In this document: piece after piece, positions 19,365-28,308 of the stretch
Layout: the number at the start of each line of letters is the position of its first letter
Position numbering within the stretch: the stretch's first letter is position 1
Assembly: GCA_035559595.1 (NCBI GenBank)
Contig: DATMBF010000006.1
Span: forward strand, 24,600-88,599
DNA: 64,000 bases
Reading direction: 5' to 3'
Origin: DATMBF01 sp035559595
GTDB taxonomy: Bacteria; Bacteroidota; Ignavibacteria; UBA10030
Translations under genes and position numbers: made by a program
Notes under the pieces: generated by a model
Databases searched by the model: none
The model's input: only the letters and a program-made list of their open reading frames with translations
What the model was told of the DNA's origin: nothing

Positions 19365-20041
19365 GACGAAAATTGCCACGCAATACCGATATAGGGGGTG
19401 ATGTTTTGCATTCCGTGTTCGATTTGATCCCGAAAGAGTACCCCTCCCCGACCTTTATAGTACCGCAATCGGTACTCAAATCTGACTACAAGAGAAAGCT
19501 CCTCATTGAGTGACACAATGGCTCCCAGACTTCCAAAGAATGCAACACTTGGCAGAAGATCGAACGACCCCGTCGTATCGCCGTTAGCAGAGGCGAGGTC
19601 CCTCCGCGCGTCATCATCTCTGAATCCGGTGAGCGCCCACCCTGCCTCTCCGGTCAATGATTTCCATTGAACGCGCACCATTGGACCGAACCAGAACTCA
19701 CGATAGTTCCCTCCGATCTTGTCCTTCGTTACAGTCTTGCCGGTGGCTGGATCAAATCCGCTGAAGCGGGCAGCGTGGCGATTCCCTCTGTCGAATTGAG
19801 CAAACGCGCCCACATGAATGACCTCCCAAAGGCGATAACTTCCAATTGCAAGAATCCCAAACTCCGTTTCGTTCACGAGCCGTTCGCCACGCGGATCACC
19901 GACTTCCGCCTTCACCTGTTGCTGAAATGCACTGTACGTAATCCCTGCCTCGATATTCCACCGCAGCGAATCTTGAGCCTGTACGAAAACCATGGGCAAG
20001 AACAGCAGAACAAGGGCTTCAGCATGTCGAGCGTTTATCAT
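19361..20041 (-). CDS. Outer-membrane beta-barrel protein
   Basis: 226-residue protein with a signal peptide (MINARHAEALVLLFLPMVFVQAQ) and alternating beta strands ending in the aromatic-rich QNITPYIGIAWQFSS, typical of a small OmpA/OmpW-like barrel. The ATG at 20041 has GGAGGAGCT immediately upstream, a strong Shine-Dalgarno, so the longer in-frame extension is rejected. It is followed by ndh with a 4-nt overlap. Role unknown. Confidence 0.75.
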   Translation of the reverse strand: MINARHAEALVLLFLPMVFVQAQDSLRWNIEAGITYSAFQQQVKAEVGDPRGERLVNETEFGILAIGSYRLWEVIHVGAFAQFDRGNRHAARFSGFDPATGKTVTKDKIGGNYREFWFGPMVRVQWKSLTGEAGWALTGFRDDDARRDLASANGDTTGSFDLLPSVAFFGSLGAIVSLNEELSLVVRFEYRLRYYKGRGGVLFRDQIEHGMQNITPYIGIAWQFSS

Positions 20042-20149
20042 AGCTCCTCCATCTTCATCGTGAGCAGTCAATGTATCAGTTTTTTGCCGATTTTCCATTC
20101 GAACCCCCGCATTGCATCCTCCCTCTTCTTCCCGTATCATTTACCACCC

Positions 20150-20965
20150 ATGAAGATTATTCCCATCCAGTCTCTCGATCATCCAGATCTTCAGCCGTAC
20201 CGAACCCTTCGCCGACCTCTCGATCACGAACGGCAGGGACTTTTTGTGGGTGAAGGAGAAAAGGTTGTCCGGCGTCTGCTCGAAAGTCCGCTTCTTATCT
20301 TCTCTCTCTTAATGACTCATGAGTGGTACGAACAGCTCAAGGGAGTTCTGAGCTCCAGAAGCGATCAACCCACTCTTTTCCTCGCCGAAAAGAGGCTCGT
20401 TGAATCAATTGTCGGATTTCATGTGCATCAGGGGATCATGGCTGTTGCAAAAATTCCTCAACCATTTGAATTGAACGATGTGCTTGAGAAAGCCAATCGG
20501 CCGTACCTGATCGCTGCGGTGGATGGATTGACGAATTCAGAGAACGTTGGAGTTTTGGTTCGGAATTGCGTTGCGTTTGGAGTGCAAGCGCTGCTGGTGG
20601 GAGAGACCTCAAGCAGTCCGTACTTGCGTCGAGCGGTGCGCAACTCGATGGGCACCGTATTCCGATTGCCGGTCGTGCGAGCCAAGAACCTTGCGGCAGA
20701 GTTACGGCTGACGAGAAAGGAATTTGGAATCCGTTCCTTTGCAGCACACCCGAAGCCGGGGTCGGTCCCGATCTCAAACGCCGACCTCACGAAAGATTGT
20801 TGCCTTGTGTTTGGAAGTGAAGGGGAAGGGATTTCCGAAGCCGTTGTCCAGGCCTGCGACGAGGCGGTAATGATTCCCATGCAGAGGGGAGTTGACTCGC
20901 TCAATGTCGCCAGCGCAAGTGCGGTGGCACTCTATGAAGTGAGAAGACAGAGAAAGATTCTCTGA
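20150..20965 (+). CDS. TrmH/SpoU-family RNA 2'-O-methyltransferase
   Basis: 271-residue SPOUT enzyme that methylates ribose 2'-OH in tRNA or rRNA using SAM. Seen: an N-terminal L30e-like substrate domain (GLFVGEGEKVVRRLL), then motif 1 GLTNSENVGVLVRNCVAFG, motif 2 LVFGSEGEGIS and motif 3 VIPMQRGVDSLNVASASAVALYE, the trefoil-knot SAM site. I start at MKIIPIQSLDHPDL (20150); the longer open frame upstream is antisense to the OMP gene. The RNA target cannot be told from sequence. Confidence 0.9.
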   Translation: MKIIPIQSLDHPDLQPYRTLRRPLDHERQGLFVGEGEKVVRRLLESPLLIFSLLMTHEWYEQLKGVLSSRSDQPTLFLAEKRLVESIVGFHVHQGIMAVAKIPQPFELNDVLEKANRPYLIAAVDGLTNSENVGVLVRNCVAFGVQALLVGETSSSPYLRRAVRNSMGTVFRLPVVRAKNLAAELRLTRKEFGIRSFAAHPKPGSVPISNADLTKDCCLVFGSEGEGISEAVVQACDEAVMIPMQRGVDSLNVASASAVALYEVRRQRKIL

Positions 20966-20976
20966 CGCCGGGAATT

Positions 20977-21012
20977 GAACGACGGAGGGTACTTGGCGAG
21001 ACGCCGTCGTTC
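20977..21012. terminator. Hairpin between convergent genes
   Basis: Perfect 9-bp inverted repeat GAACGACGG / CCGTCGTTC with an 18-nt loop, 12 nt after the TrmH stop and before the convergent CDGSH gene. It is followed on the plus strand by GAGTTTCTCC, only weakly T-rich. Confidence 0.5.
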
Positions 21013-21084
21013 GAGTTTCTCCTATCCTCGTTGACTCGGCGGGGCTGCCGTCGTATTCGGGGGATGATTCTCTGCCGCTAAGAC

Positions 21085-21315
21085 TTACACCTTTGCTTTC
21101 GGAGGCGGCAGGGCCCTCGCAACAATCTCCGATTGGAAGCCGCACTCACGGTGCGAACTGTCACAGAACGGTTTGTCTTTACTCTGTCCGCACCGGCAAA
21201 GGGAGATCGCCGTTCGACCTGCTAAATCGAATTTGTTTCCGTTGATATCGTAGAGTTCGAAATCTCCCTCCACCCGAATACTGCCGTGGCTCTTTACAAC
21301 AATCTTTGTCGGCAT
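21085..21315 (-). CDS. CDGSH-type iron-sulfur protein
   Basis: 76-residue protein with the CDGSH-like [2Fe-2S] motif CRCGQSKDKPFCDSSH: three cysteines and one histidine as cluster ligands, with Ser replacing the usual Gly. Strand-rich N-terminus (KIVVKSHGSIRVEGDFELYDINGN). The ATG at 21315 is preferred; it follows the DUF2911 stop (21318) by two bases, so the two are co-transcribed. Likely an electron carrier or cluster donor. Confidence 0.88.
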   Translation of the reverse strand: MPTKIVVKSHGSIRVEGDFELYDINGNKFDLAGRTAISLCRCGQSKDKPFCDSSHRECGFQSEIVARALPPPKAKV

Positions 21316-21317
21316 GG

Positions 21318-21866
21318 TTACTTCGATGATTGTTTCTTCTGATTGTTCTTCACTTTGAAATTTACCCAGACGGTTGTTCTCTCCCACATCAATCTCAACG
21401 CACCGGACGAGTTGCCATTCTTCTCCAACACCATGGTGAACTTCTCGACCGGCTCCCGCATCGTTCGTTTCCGCATCAGAATCCTTGCCAGATCCATCTC
21501 CTGATTATACACTGTCCCCCACTGCCCTGTTTGCCTGTTGATAATGATCTTCCACTGTTTTTCTGACGGAAGTGTATAAAGTGTGTAGCTACCCTTCGGC
21601 ACTTCAACCCCTTCGATCACCAAATCGGCTTCCGTCACAAAGGCCGTGGCTTCATTCGCTCCTGTCCGCCACACTTTATCAAACGGCACCAGTCCACCCA
21701 TAATCTTCCGCCCCCGCATTGAGGGACGGCCGTAGTTGATGGAGATCCTCTTCCCGTTGAAACTGATTTCAACCGAGTCGCGCGGACTTAACAGCGGCTG
21801 CTGCGCAAGAACAATGTCGACTCCTGCAAGCAACACAATGATTCCCACCAGGAAACGTGTCGTCAC
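21318..21866 (-). CDS. DUF2911 secreted protein
   Basis: 182 residues with a signal peptide (MTTRFLVGIIVLLAGVDIVLAQ). The DUF2911 core is clear: ISINYGRPSMRGRKIMGGLVPFDKVWRTGANEAT, then GSYTLYTLPSEKQWKIIINRQTGQWG. The family is common in Bacteroidota and has no known activity. It ends two bases before the CDGSH gene starts. Confidence 0.9.
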   Translation of the reverse strand: MTTRFLVGIIVLLAGVDIVLAQQPLLSPRDSVEISFNGKRISINYGRPSMRGRKIMGGLVPFDKVWRTGANEATAFVTEADLVIEGVEVPKGSYTLYTLPSEKQWKIIINRQTGQWGTVYNQEMDLARILMRKRTMREPVEKFTMVLEKNGNSSGALRLMWERTTVWVNFKVKNNQKKQSSK

Positions 21867-21939
21867 TCAGATCTCTCCTCAGTAATTGGTTCTCTATGAG
21901 CTTAAGGAAAAATGCTGAGTTGTGCAAGAAAATCCCAAT

Positions 21940-22812
21940 CTACATCCGTGGCTCGAGAGGTCTGGCAACAATGATCCCCATTTGCCGCTTGAACGTTTGT
22001 AGGTACTCTGCCAGCGGAAGATCGGTGATTGTCACTTTGAAACCGACATCAGGCGCATGGAGCATGTGCAATCTCTCCTCCTTCCAAACAGCGATACCGG
22101 TGTGGGAAACATCCAAACCTTCGATTGAAGTTGTGATGGCAAGCATGTCACCACCATCGATGTTCTTTTCGATCTCCTTGATTCGATTCTTTGAGATGTG
22201 AAACATCTCCCGCTGCGAAATCTCCTTCTCTTGTTGCTTGATCATCTCCACAAACTCCGGGCGCTCTCTGAGTTGCCGGTACGCCTGAGGGTGGGTGGAC
22301 ATGAAGTTAACCGGCTTGAGATACCGTTCTCCTCCAAATTCCCGGGTCATGTTCCGGAGTACACCCTTCTTCCCATTGTCGAAAATCCAGTCCGAAAAAT
22401 AATGCAGTCTGCTTGGATATTGGTCGATAATTCCACCACGATAGCGGATAAACTGAAGTTGGGCTTTATAGTCCTCAAACGATGTTTTGCCGAGCTTCAC
22501 ACATCGCGCAAAGACGAGGGCATTCTCGCAGAGGGACACACAATCGAGCCCACGGAGATTCACTACAAGCCGTTCTTCGCCCGGCACTTCGAGCGCGTGA
22601 GCCAGGTAATCTGTCCCAAGAAACGATTTGCCGATTTCAACAACGACCTCGCCTATCGGTCGTTGGAAGAGCGATCTCGAGACCGCACGATCGAACGTCC
22701 GTTTGCAAATTTCCACATCTTCATTCTCAAAGAGCGATGTGAGAACCTGTGGCGTGATGAACACCGCCAGGGCGGATGAGAGGGATTGTTCGATGAATCG
22801 CCGTCTGTTCAT
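21940..22812 (-). CDS. DUF1460 cell-wall amidase-like protein
   Basis: 290 residues with an N-terminal MNRRRFIEQSLSSALAVF export signal. The DUF1460 fold is related to NlpC/P60 cysteine peptidases. A candidate nucleophile Cys lies in NLRGLDCVSLCENALVFAR. Other family hallmarks are FIRYRGGIIDQYPSRLHYFSDW, GGDMLAITTS and GLDVSHTGIAVW with the likely catalytic His. Probably a periplasmic amidase acting on peptidoglycan-derived peptides; activity unproven. Confidence 0.87.
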   Translation of the reverse strand: MNRRRFIEQSLSSALAVFITPQVLTSLFENEDVEICKRTFDRAVSRSLFQRPIGEVVVEIGKSFLGTDYLAHALEVPGEERLVVNLRGLDCVSLCENALVFARCVKLGKTSFEDYKAQLQFIRYRGGIIDQYPSRLHYFSDWIFDNGKKGVLRNMTREFGGERYLKPVNFMSTHPQAYRQLRERPEFVEMIKQQEKEISQREMFHISKNRIKEIEKNIDGGDMLAITTSIEGLDVSHTGIAVWKEERLHMLHAPDVGFKVTITDLPLAEYLQTFKRQMGIIVARPLEPRM

Positions 22813-22818
22813 TATATC

Positions 22819-23580
22819 CTAAGGAAATACGATGCCGACTCCGAGACCGAGCACAAATCCGGAGTAGTCAAAGTCGATCGACGTTGTGTGCGGCCGAGAC
22901 TGACCAAACGTCGTGATTTCTCCGTCGATCGTTCCAACCTTTGCGAAGCGATAGCTTGCCTCGAGCTTTAAAACAACGGCATCGAAAACATTAATCATTG
23001 CGCCAACGCCTGCTCCAACGATAAGCTTGGATTTCCGATACGTTCCTTTTGTGTCGTCGGTGACCTCGGTAATCGGCGCTGGGTCCGTCTCTGAGCGTTT
23101 AGAGGTGTGCGTTTGATACGCCGTGGAGTTTGCGCGTCCGAAGAGGATACCGACATTCAGCTCGGCATACCAATCGAGAAGATCCATCACCGGCTCGAAA
23201 TGCTGCGCAAGCCCCAAAAGCACCGTGGTTGATCCCACAGAGCGAGTCAAAGCAAGTGAGTCCTCCGGTCGTGAAAACGACGTGTGAACTTTGCGGGAGG
23301 TTTCGAGAACGGAGAGGGAAAAAGAGTTATCTCGCTCAAATCGATAGGTGATGCGACCCCCATACGCAAATGCATTCCGTAACGATGGAATTGTCGGAAG
23401 TTCATAGCCGGCACGACGGTAACCCTCAACATCGCTCGCATTGTCACGGTCAACGTTCTTGAAATCGAGGAAGGCATAACCTGCACTTGCCGATACCGAC
23501 CACGATCCTTCTTGACACAAGACAACGGAAGTCGCAACAGAGAGGCAAGCCAACAACGCGGAACTAAAACGGAGGCTCAT
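22819..23580 (-). CDS. Outer-membrane beta-barrel protein
   Basis: Signal peptide MSLRFSSALLACLSVATSVVLCQ, then alternating strands (WSVSASAGYAFLDF, ITYRFERDNSFSLSV) ending in FDYSGFVLGLGVGIVFP. An OmpA-like porin-type barrel of about 230 residues with no peptidoglycan-binding domain. The ATG at 23580 lies inside the last codons of dnaB (17-nt overlap); a longer frame reaching 23646 would delay the signal peptide and is unlikely. Confidence 0.72.
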   Translation of the reverse strand: MSLRFSSALLACLSVATSVVLCQEGSWSVSASAGYAFLDFKNVDRDNASDVEGYRRAGYELPTIPSLRNAFAYGGRITYRFERDNSFSLSVLETSRKVHTSFSRPEDSLALTRSVGSTTVLLGLAQHFEPVMDLLDWYAELNVGILFGRANSTAYQTHTSKRSETDPAPITEVTDDTKGTYRKSKLIVGAGVGAMINVFDAVVLKLEASYRFAKVGTIDGEITTFGQSRPHTTSIDFDYSGFVLGLGVGIVFP

Positions 23581-25003
23581 CACCACTTTCTGGGGGAAGC
23601 ATGAGGGTCTCGGCAGGGGCACGGTGGAGGTTTTCGAAACGAGCATAATGCTTTACAAAGGCAAGCTTGACCGTTCCCGTAGGCCCGTTTCGCTGCTTCC
23701 CGATGATAATTTCGGCAATTCCCGCTGTCGATTCGCCAGAGTCAGGATCTTTATCGATGCCGTACATCTCCGGCCGATGTACGAAGATGACCACATCGGC
23801 ATCTTGCTCGATCGCGCCGGACTCGCGAAGGTCGGCAAGCACCGGCCGCTTGTCGCCGCGTGTTTCGACAGCTCGATTGAGCTGTGAGAGAGCAATGACA
23901 GGCACATCGATTTCTTTCGCCAGAGCCTTGAGAGAGCGGGAGATCATCGAGATTTCCTGCTCACGACTCTGCGCATTCTTGGGACCCTGCATGAGCTGAA
24001 GGTAGTCGACAACGATCAGACCGACATTATGTTCGGCCTTTAATCGGCGAGCCTTCGCGCGCAATTCGAGAATGCTCAGCGCAGGTGTGTCGTCGATATA
24101 GATCTTTGCTTTGTAGAGGCGACCAACGCTCGTGCTGAGTTTGCGCCATTCATCTTCAGGCAATCGTCCGGTCCGCACGCTGTGCGCATCGACTCTCGCC
24201 TCAGCGCAGATCAAGCGCATGACAAGCTGCTGTGTCGACATTTCCAGACTGAAGAATCCCACGGGGACGTTGTGAATCACCGACGCATTTCTCGCCAGCG
24301 AGAGGACAAGTGCGGTCTTCCCTTGACTGGGTCGGCCTGCAACGATAATGAGGTCAGACTTCTGGAACCCGCCCGTATAGTTGTCGAGCTCGGCAAATCC
24401 CGACGGCACGCCGGTAACCCCACTGTGCTTACCGTGGATGCTTTCCAGCAGCTCCATGGTGCTGTGCACCGCGGTGTTCATCGAGATGAAGGTCTTCTTG
24501 AGTCGCTGCTCAGAGATCTGGAAAATCTTTTGCTCAGCTTCATCCAGCAACGCAAGTGCATCTTCGGTGTCTGTGTAGGCACGGGAGATCACTTCCGACG
24601 AGGAGGCGATCAGACCGCGCATCAAGGCCTTTTCCAGCACGATGCGGGCGTGGTACTCAATGTTGGCGCCGGTGGTAACTTTCGTGGTCAGCTCGGTGAG
24701 GTAGTACTCTCCACCGACTTTCTCGAGTTGGCCGCGACGGCGGAGCTCTTCGATGAGCGTGATCAGATCGACCGGCTCGCTTCGTTCGAAGAGCGAGGTC
24801 ATCGACTCAAAAATCATTTGATGCGCTGGCTTGTAGAACATCGACTCGTCGAGGATTTCGATGGCTTTGGCGATAGCCTCTTTCTCAAGAAGCATCGCGC
24901 CAAGAACAGCCATCTCAACATCGACAGCTTGAGGCGGAACACGTCCTTCGCGCTGAGCTTGATCTACCGGAGGTAGTCCAATGATTCGTCGTGGGTCGGC
25001 CAT
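23564..25003 (-). CDS. dnaB: Replicative DNA helicase DnaB
   Basis: 479-residue hexameric 5'-3' helicase of the replication fork. Seen: the N-terminal helical collar (PPQAVDVEMAVLGAMLLEKEAI), the RecA-like C-terminal domain with Walker A AGRPSQGKTALVLSLA near residue 220, LIVVDYLQLM (Walker B), SREQEISMISRSLKALAKE and the C-terminal REQNGPTG-like motif GKQRNGPTGTVKLAF. No intein is present. The ATG is at 25003. Confidence 0.96.
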   Translation of the reverse strand: MADPRRIIGLPPVDQAQREGRVPPQAVDVEMAVLGAMLLEKEAIAKAIEILDESMFYKPAHQMIFESMTSLFERSEPVDLITLIEELRRRGQLEKVGGEYYLTELTTKVTTGANIEYHARIVLEKALMRGLIASSSEVISRAYTDTEDALALLDEAEQKIFQISEQRLKKTFISMNTAVHSTMELLESIHGKHSGVTGVPSGFAELDNYTGGFQKSDLIIVAGRPSQGKTALVLSLARNASVIHNVPVGFFSLEMSTQQLVMRLICAEARVDAHSVRTGRLPEDEWRKLSTSVGRLYKAKIYIDDTPALSILELRAKARRLKAEHNVGLIVVDYLQLMQGPKNAQSREQEISMISRSLKALAKEIDVPVIALSQLNRAVETRGDKRPVLADLRESGAIEQDADVVIFVHRPEMYGIDKDPDSGESTAGIAEIIIGKQRNGPTGTVKLAFVKHYARFENLHRAPAETLMLPPESGDEPPF

Positions 25004-25175
25004 AGCGTTGGAAACAAATTACGGAAGGGCGAGCGTATTAGCAAGAACGAGAAACAGATAACGAAGAAAGCATTACGAAAAATGAGGGCCACTCAAGGTC
25101 TCGAACAGGGTCTCGAACGGCGTTTGAACACCCTTGTCCACATGGTTACAACATTTGCCAACATCTGTTGACAAG

Positions 25176-25634
25176 TTATCCACTTGTGGTTCTGATTACC
25201 TCCAGGTTACTGGACGCAGGAGTTTTCTCCATTTTCGGAAGTGTGAAAGTCTTCCCCTCTCCGAGAAAATGGATGAGCGAAAAGTTGATGATCAGGGGGA
25301 TCGTGAAAACTGTAAGCACACTGCTGACAGCAGTCAGTGAAATCGAAAGCGCCACATCTCCTTTGGCAAGATGGGAAATCAGATTGGATGTCGGTCTGCC
25401 GGGGAGCACAGGCGATGATCATCACGCCGACGGCAGAGCGGCCTCCAGGGGAAGCATCGAAGCGATGAGAAATCCAAGAAGCGGAAGAAAGACCACCTGC
25501 CCAACGACTCCGACCGCAGCGGCTTTCGGATAAACAACAACCCGACGGATGTCGTCGAGTGTGAGACCCATTCCAACCATGATGGCGGCAAGTCCGATCG
25601 GGAGAAACAGAGCCGTGAGAATGTTCGATTCCAT
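25176..25634 (-). pseudogene. Bile acid:sodium symporter (BASS) family remnant
   Basis: Three frames together resemble a BASS transporter. They are the N-terminal helix LFLPIGLAAIMVGMGLTLDD with VVVYPKAAAVGVVGQVVFLPLLGFLIA, then MIIACAP in a second frame, then GRPTSNLISHLAKGDVALSISLT in a third. The ion-site signature G-x-P-T-S-N and the LAKGD motif are recognisable. Two shifts lie near 25400-25430, and the protein stops after about 150 residues where about 300 are expected. Confidence 0.75.
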
Positions 25635-25695
25635 AAAGAACCCTCAGGTAATGTTGTTTATCGATGAGCCCATTTCACCTCATGAAGAAGTTGCC

Positions 25696-26568
25696 TCATC
25701 GCGCGACTTGTTCCCCAGCCTTCAACTCGTCATAGTGCTTCCGAAAGAGCTGAACATCTTCCCATGCGGGACGCTTCCAATTGGGATTCCGCAACAACGC
25801 TGCAGGATGGTAGGTTACCATCAGCTTGATGCCCCGGTAGTTGTGAACTTTCCCCCGCAACGTTGACAACGATGCATTGGTCTTTAACAACGCCTGAGCG
25901 GCGATGCGCCCCAAACAGAGAATCATTTTCGGCCTGATAATCTCGAGTTGCTTCCAGAGATGGGGCTCACATTTCTCAATCTCATCCGGCAGAGGATCGC
26001 GGTTATTCGGCGGGCGGCATTTCAGAATGTTGCAGATGTACACCTCTTCCCTCTTGAAGTGAATCGCCTCGAGAATTTTGTTGAGCAACTGACCGGCGCG
26101 ACCGACAAACGGCTCGCCCTGTTCGTCTTCGTCAGCACCGGGCGCCTCTCCAACCATTACGACTTCGGCTTTCGGATTCCCGACACCAAAGACGAAGTTC
26201 TTGCGCGTAAAACCAAGAGAGCACTTCGTGCAATTGCAGATCATCGAGTTGAGCTGATCGAGACTTGTCGCCGCAACCCAGGGTTCGTTGGGATACGGAA
26301 GAACAGGCGCATCAGCGACTCCCGACGCTGCAGACTGCTGAGGATGCACCAAAGGATTACCAAACAGATCAACCTGCTGCTGTGGGAAAAGATCCCGTTT
26401 CGTTGCTGCTGGCTTCTCGGTTTGCATCGGTAGTTGTGCCATACTCGTATGGGACTCCTTAGGAGTTGCACTTTCGCCTCTGCGGTATACAATATCCCCG
26501 TAGAGCTCCTTCTGTTGGGCAAGAAACTTCTGAACATTCGTTAAAAGAGATTTCATCTCATCATTCAT
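25696..26568 (-). CDS. Type 4-like uracil-DNA glycosylase (4Fe-4S)
   Basis: 290-residue enzyme that removes uracil from DNA. Seen: cysteines for a 4Fe-4S cluster (CNCTKC, YICNILKC, EKCEP), motif A GEAPGADEDEQGEPFVGRAG and motif B TYHPAAL. The first 85 residues are a low-complexity, Pro/Gln-rich N-terminal extension. The ATG at 26568 has GGAG seven bases upstream; a TTG at 26574 overlapping the caspase gene stop is an alternative. Directly follows the caspase-like gene. Confidence 0.92.
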   Translation of the reverse strand: MNDEMKSLLTNVQKFLAQQKELYGDIVYRRGESATPKESHTSMAQLPMQTEKPAATKRDLFPQQQVDLFGNPLVHPQQSAASGVADAPVLPYPNEPWVAATSLDQLNSMICNCTKCSLGFTRKNFVFGVGNPKAEVVMVGEAPGADEDEQGEPFVGRAGQLLNKILEAIHFKREEVYICNILKCRPPNNRDPLPDEIEKCEPHLWKQLEIIRPKMILCLGRIAAQALLKTNASLSTLRGKVHNYRGIKLMVTYHPAALLRNPNWKRPAWEDVQLFRKHYDELKAGEQVAR

Positions 26569-26570
26569 GA

Positions 26571-28217
26571 TCAATCTCCAAACACAAAACTCAGCGAAAG
26601 GACCATGAATCCTTCTGAGTCCTCTCCCTCTTCACCACCCAGGAGGTTCAATATGTCATAGGTGAGACGAATAGCCATTCCGAAATCCTGGTCGAATGGA
26701 ATCAGGAATCCAAATCCCGCACCCGCACCGACTCTTCCCTGACCCTCTGCATCCTCAATCGTGGAGACATTGTACGACATCCCCAACAACATCTGCGTTC
26801 GGAAATTCGACGTTGGATCGAAATCGAGAAACATCGACCAGCCCAACTGCGTCAACGTTCGAGTAAGCGTGATGTTCTCCGGCGAGCCAAATGCGGTGAA
26901 GGTCGGCACCGTGACAGGATTCGACCCGTACCCAAAATTCAACATGAAGCCGGATTCCTCATCCCCGGCAAGCGTCATTCGTGCGAGAATTTGATAGCCG
27001 GACTCTATCCCCTCTACATTCGAGAATGCCAAGCCACCGCCGAACTCCCAACTCGGACTAAGCGGTGCGGTCTGCGGATATGAAGGCTGATATGTTTCCC
27101 GAACCGGTTCGCGGTGTACGACCGCTGGGGGAGGCTCATCTCGAGGAAACGTCACGCGCACAGTGGAGGTCTGATCCGCCCGCACCTGCACTTGCCTGGA
27201 TTCCAACTTCTCCTGACGTCTCAGCAGAACCGTGTGTTCTCCCTCCGGAATCCTCGCAAGCAGGCTTGGCGTTGTTCGACCGGTCTGCTCTCCGTTCAGA
27301 AGAATTTCTGCGCCGGGCGGATCAGACCGTACCTCTATTGAGCCGTACCGGACCGGAGGCGGGACAAGCTCCGTCTTCTCCGGAAGAAGAAAGAGGAAAT
27401 CACCTTCATCGAGCGTAAAGGAAAAAAACTGTGGTGTCTGCCTGCTCATGGTCATGAGTTGAACCCCCAGCTCAAGATAACTTGCGAGCTCGCTTGCACG
27501 CACGACGCCATCACCATCGGAATCGGCCGGACTGCGCTCCAAGGCTTCCTGTATTTTGAACACAAAGTGTGTCGGGCCGAATTCTGTTCTTCCGAGCATT
27601 CTCTCAGAGTCTCTTCCGGCAACGATGAGCTGTCTGGCTCTTGCTGCAGATGCCAGGGTGACGGAGGGGGAAAAATTCGGTGCAATGGCACCCGTACCAC
27701 CAACGCAGGCATTGACCAGCGTCAAGATGTGTTTCGCACGCAGACCATTCAACCATTCGCCCAGGGATTGGAAGGAAATGCCCGTCTGCTGAACCAGTTC
27801 GTCTGTCGTACTCAAAGATTCGTACGGAAGAAGGTATCCCATCGGCGTTCCGTTTGGGAGGTTCAGGGTCCGTGCGTGACCGACGAAAAAGATCACGATA
27901 TTATCCTCCGTCCCTGCACTGGCCAGGGAACGAACCGCATTCTGGATGCCCTGCTTCGTGGCCTGCTGGTTGGTGAGCATGACGAGATTCGATTCCGGAA
28001 CGTTGAACCGTCGGACAAGAAGGTCTTTGATGATCGAAGCATCGGAAAGGGCATAGTCAAGCTTTTGGAGATTCTGATAGTCGTCGATCGCAATGATGAG
28101 AGCCCATGATTGAACGTACGGCTGAATTGACTTTCCCGTCGCCGGATCTTTGAACATACGCGGCTGAGCGAGAAGCGAAGCGGAAAGGAGCGAAAGAAGT
28201 AGAAAACGAGTTACCAT
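26571..28217 (-). CDS. Secreted caspase-like peptidase with PEGA domain and C-terminal barrel
   Basis: 548 residues. A signal peptide (1-18) is followed by a clan CD caspase p20-like domain (about 35-270) with His114 in FFVGHAR and Cys171 in LVNACVGG, the catalytic dyad. A DSDGDGVV loop near 232 resembles a calcium-binding EF/dockerin loop. A PEGA domain follows (about 290-357, SIEVRSDPPGAEILLNGE), then a proline-rich linker and a C-terminal beta-rich region (about 390-548) with barrel-like strands ending LSLSFVFGD. So the peptidase may be tethered to the outer membrane. Substrate unknown. ATG with AGGAG upstream. Confidence 0.82.
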   Translation of the reverse strand: MVTRFLLLSLLSASLLAQPRMFKDPATGKSIQPYVQSWALIIAIDDYQNLQKLDYALSDASIIKDLLVRRFNVPESNLVMLTNQQATKQGIQNAVRSLASAGTEDNIVIFFVGHARTLNLPNGTPMGYLLPYESLSTTDELVQQTGISFQSLGEWLNGLRAKHILTLVNACVGGTGAIAPNFSPSVTLASAARARQLIVAGRDSERMLGRTEFGPTHFVFKIQEALERSPADSDGDGVVRASELASYLELGVQLMTMSRQTPQFFSFTLDEGDFLFLLPEKTELVPPPVRYGSIEVRSDPPGAEILLNGEQTGRTTPSLLARIPEGEHTVLLRRQEKLESRQVQVRADQTSTVRVTFPRDEPPPAVVHREPVRETYQPSYPQTAPLSPSWEFGGGLAFSNVEGIESGYQILARMTLAGDEESGFMLNFGYGSNPVTVPTFTAFGSPENITLTRTLTQLGWSMFLDFDPTSNFRTQMLLGMSYNVSTIEDAEGQGRVGAGAGFGFLIPFDQDFGMAIRLTYDILNLLGGEEGEDSEGFMVLSLSFVFGD

Positions 28218-28308
28218 TGCAGCGGTCTCCTATGAATGAGATTGGGTTCGAATGAATGGATTGAGCCGCGGCTGGAACCGACAGGAGTCCACCAACGGCA
28301 TGGTAAAG

